Part shown: positions 5,008 to 6,513 of the stretch, piece by piece | How the letters are laid out: each line of letters starts with the position of its first letter | Position numbering within the stretch: position 1 is the stretch's first letter | Assembly: GCA_022843505.1 (NCBI GenBank) | Contig: JALHNN010000158.1 | Span: forward strand, 1 to 6,513 | Direction of reading: 5' to 3' | DNA length: 6,513 bases | From: Sulfuritalea sp. | Lineage (GTDB): Bacteria > Pseudomonadota > Gammaproteobacteria > Burkholderiales > Rhodocyclaceae | Notes under the pieces: model-generated | What the model saw: the letters and a program-made list of their open reading frames with translations, nothing else | What the model was told of the DNA's origin: nothing | The model's database searches: none | Made by a program: the position numbers and the translations under genes

Positions 5008-5762
5008 CCGCTCCCGCCCTTCCTTTCGCCCCCGTCGTGCTCGTCACCGGCGCCGCCCGCCGCGTCGGCGCCGAGATCGCGCGCCGGCTGCATGGTGCGG
5101 GAGCGGCGGTGGCGATCCACTGCCGCGCCTCGCAAGCGGAGGCCGGGGAACTCGCTGCCCGGCTGAACGCCGACCGTCCCGACAGCGCCGCCGTGTTCGT
5201 CGCCGACCTGCTCGATGTCGCAGGCCTGCCCGCGCTGGTCGATGCCGTCGTTGCGCGCTTCAGCCGGCTAGACGCGCTGGTCAACAATGCCTCGTCCTTC
5301 TATGCGACGAAAGTCGGCGCTGTGGACACGGCGATCTGGGACGATCTCGTCGGCTCCAACCTGCGCGCGCCCTTCTTTCTCGCCCAGGCCGCCGCCCCGT
5401 ACCTCGCCGGCAGCGGCGGCTGCATCGTGAACATCACCGACATCCATGCCGAACGGCCGCTCAGGGGCTACCCGGTGTATTGCGCGGCCAAGGCCGGCCT
5501 GCTGGGACTGACCCGGGCCCTGGCCGTGGAACTCGGACCGCGGGTGCGGGTGAACGCGGTGGCGCCCGGCGCCATCGAATGGCCGCAGGGCACGGACGAC
5601 TTCCCGCCGGCCGAGCGCGCGGCTATCATTGAGCACAGCCTGCTCAAGCGCGTCGGTTCGCCGGCCGACATCGCCGGCACGGTTAAATTCCTGATCTTCG
5701 ATGCCCCCTATGTCACCGGCCAGGTGATCAATGTCGACGGCGGACGGACCGCCCACCTATGA
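5004..5762 (+). CDS. folM: Pteridine reductase (FolM-type short-chain dehydrogenase)
   Basis: A 252-residue NADPH-dependent short-chain dehydrogenase/reductase of the pteridine reductase class. Such enzymes reduce dihydromonapterin or other dihydropterins, and weakly dihydrofolate, to the tetrahydro form. The cofactor loop is Thr15-Gly-Ala-Ala-Arg-Arg-Val-Gly22, the Arg-containing variant typical of PTR1/FolM. His39-Cys-Arg41 after strand 2 suits NADP(H), and Asn94-Asn-Ala-Ser97 follows. The catalytic set is Asp146, Tyr159 and Lys163. Asp replaces the usual SDR Ser, and the 13-residue Asp-Tyr spacing equals that of Leishmania PTR1 (Asp181/Tyr194). Gly-Gln-Val-Ile-Asn-Val-Asp-Gly-Gly (239-247) closes the fold. 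ATG 5004 overlaps the tcdA stop (ATGA), and the gene's own stop overlaps ttcA the same way. There is no Shine-Dalgarno sequence, so translation is coupled or leaderless. The class is firm; the exact substrate is inferred. Confidence 0.92.
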   Translation: MTAPALPFAPVVLVTGAARRVGAEIARRLHGAGAAVAIHCRASQAEAGELAARLNADRPDSAAVFVADLLDVAGLPALVDAVVARFSRLDALVNNASSFYATKVGAVDTAIWDDLVGSNLRAPFFLAQAAAPYLAGSGGCIVNITDIHAERPLRGYPVYCAAKAGLLGLTRALAVELGPRVRVNAVAPGAIEWPQGTDDFPPAERAAIIEHSLLKRVGSPADIAGTVKFLIFDAPYVTGQVINVDGGRTAHL

Positions 5763-6513
5763 CCGCAGTCCTTCAATCCGCCCCCACAGCCCGCCAGGCC
5801 CAGAAGGCCGCCTTCGAATCAAACAAACTCGCCAAGCGGCTGCGCCGCGAGGTGGGGCAGGCGATCGCCGACTTCAACATGATCGGCGCCGGCGACAAGG
5901 TCATGGTCTGCCTCTCCGGCGGCAAGGATTCCTTCGCCCTGCTCGACATCCTGCTCTTCCTGCGCGAGCACGCGCCGGTCGGGTTCGACATCGTCGCCGT
6001 CAATCTCGACCAGAAGCAGCCGGGCTTTCCCGCCGGCGTGCTGCCCGACTACCTGCGTTCCATCGACGTTCCCTTCCACATCGAGAACGAGGACACCTAT
6101 TCCATCGTCAAGCGCGTGATCCCGCAAGGCAAGACCACCTGCTCGCTGTGTTCGCGCCTGCGCCGCGGCGTGCTCTACCGCGTCGCCGGCGAACTGGGGG
6201 CGACGCGCATCGCGCTGGGCCACCACCGCGACGACATCCTGCAGACCCTGTTCCTCAACATGTTCTTCGGCGGCAAGCTCAAATCCATGCCGCCCAAGCT
6301 GATGTCGGACGACGGTCGCAACATCGTGATCCGCCCGCTGGCCTACTGCCGCGAGCGCGACCTGGAAAAGTGGGCGGCCGTGCGCGCCTTCCCGATCATC
6401 CCCTGCAACCTCTGCGGCTCGCAGCCCAACCTGCAGCGCCAGCAGGTCAAGCAGATGCTCAACGACTGGGAGAAGCGCTTTCCCGGGCGCATCGAAACCA
6501 TGTTCCGCAGCCT
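5759..6513 (+). CDS. ttcA: tRNA 2-thiocytidine synthetase TtcA (3' end outside window)
   Basis: TtcA thiolates cytidine 32 in the anticodon loop of certain tRNAs, using ATP and a [4Fe-4S] cluster. The first 251 residues are present; E. coli TtcA is 311 long, so about 60 are missing at the right edge. The PP-loop ATPase motif is Ser53-Gly-Gly-Lys-Asp-Ser58. Cluster cysteines are expected from Cys128-Ser-Leu-Cys131 and Cys216-Asn-Leu-Cys219. Gly154-His-His-Arg-Asp-Asp159 and Met-Pro-Pro-Lys-Leu-Met (177-182) are also family signatures. Sequence after residue 150 closely follows the known enzyme. The start is ATG 5759, overlapping the folM stop (ATGA). No ribosome-binding site is visible, so coupling to folM is likely. 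No internal stop or frameshift is seen. Confidence 0.96.
   Translation, partial: MTAVLQSAPTARQAQKAAFESNKLAKRLRREVGQAIADFNMIGAGDKVMVCLSGGKDSFALLDILLFLREHAPVGFDIVAVNLDQKQPGFPAGVLPDYLRSIDVPFHIENEDTYSIVKRVIPQGKTTCSLCSRLRRGVLYRVAGELGATRIALGHHRDDILQTLFLNMFFGGKLKSMPPKLMSDDGRNIVIRPLAYCRERDLEKWAAVRAFPIIPCNLCGSQPNLQRQQVKQMLNDWEKRFPGRIETMFRS

Overview
The window is high-G+C, gene-dense bacterial DNA. The protein families present (YjdM/PhnA, a cytochrome c4-type dihaem protein, a single-domain bacteriohemerythrin, TcdA, a FolM-type pteridine reductase and TtcA) point to a proteobacterium. A respiring betaproteobacterium of the Rhodocyclaceae type is my best guess; this is an inference, not a match to a named strain. 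I see no insertion sequence, phage gene, CRISPR array, rRNA or tRNA.

Layout. Positions 1-255 hold no convincing gene and include an AT-rich patch (121-180 is about 38% G+C by count). At 256-594 lies yjdM/phnA, a small zinc-ribbon protein. The gap 595-856 contains a near-consensus sigma-54 (-24/-12) promoter at 801-816. It is followed by a strong ribosome-binding site and a 52-residue unrecognised small protein (857-1015). Next is an exported cytochrome with two haem c sites (1090-1797), whose start is uncertain. The gap 1798-2068 carries only a 7-bp hairpin. It precedes an exported 225-residue protein built from two copies of one domain joined by a Gly-Met-Ser repeat (2069-2746). Then come an unrecognised 119-residue protein (2848-3207) and a cupin protein (3204-3527), which overlap by 4 bases and are probably translationally coupled. 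A bacteriohemerythrin with all seven iron ligands lies on the minus strand (3646-4047), convergent with the cupin gene.

The right-hand third is a tight plus-strand operon, tcdA-folM-ttcA. Each junction is an ATGA overlap, and ttcA runs off the window end. TcdA and TtcA both modify the tRNA anticodon loop (positions 37 and 32). FolM between them reduces pterins. Both tcdA and folM lack a Shine-Dalgarno sequence and have a -10-like hexamer ending exactly 6 bases before the start codon, a pattern that suggests leaderless transcripts.

Nothing here is clearly a new defence, mobile or biosynthetic system. The points most worth following are the sigma-54 promoter with its small ORF and the neighbouring cytochrome, the missing Met ligand in the second haem domain of that cytochrome, the duplicated-domain secreted protein, and the possible leaderless starts in the tRNA-modification operon.
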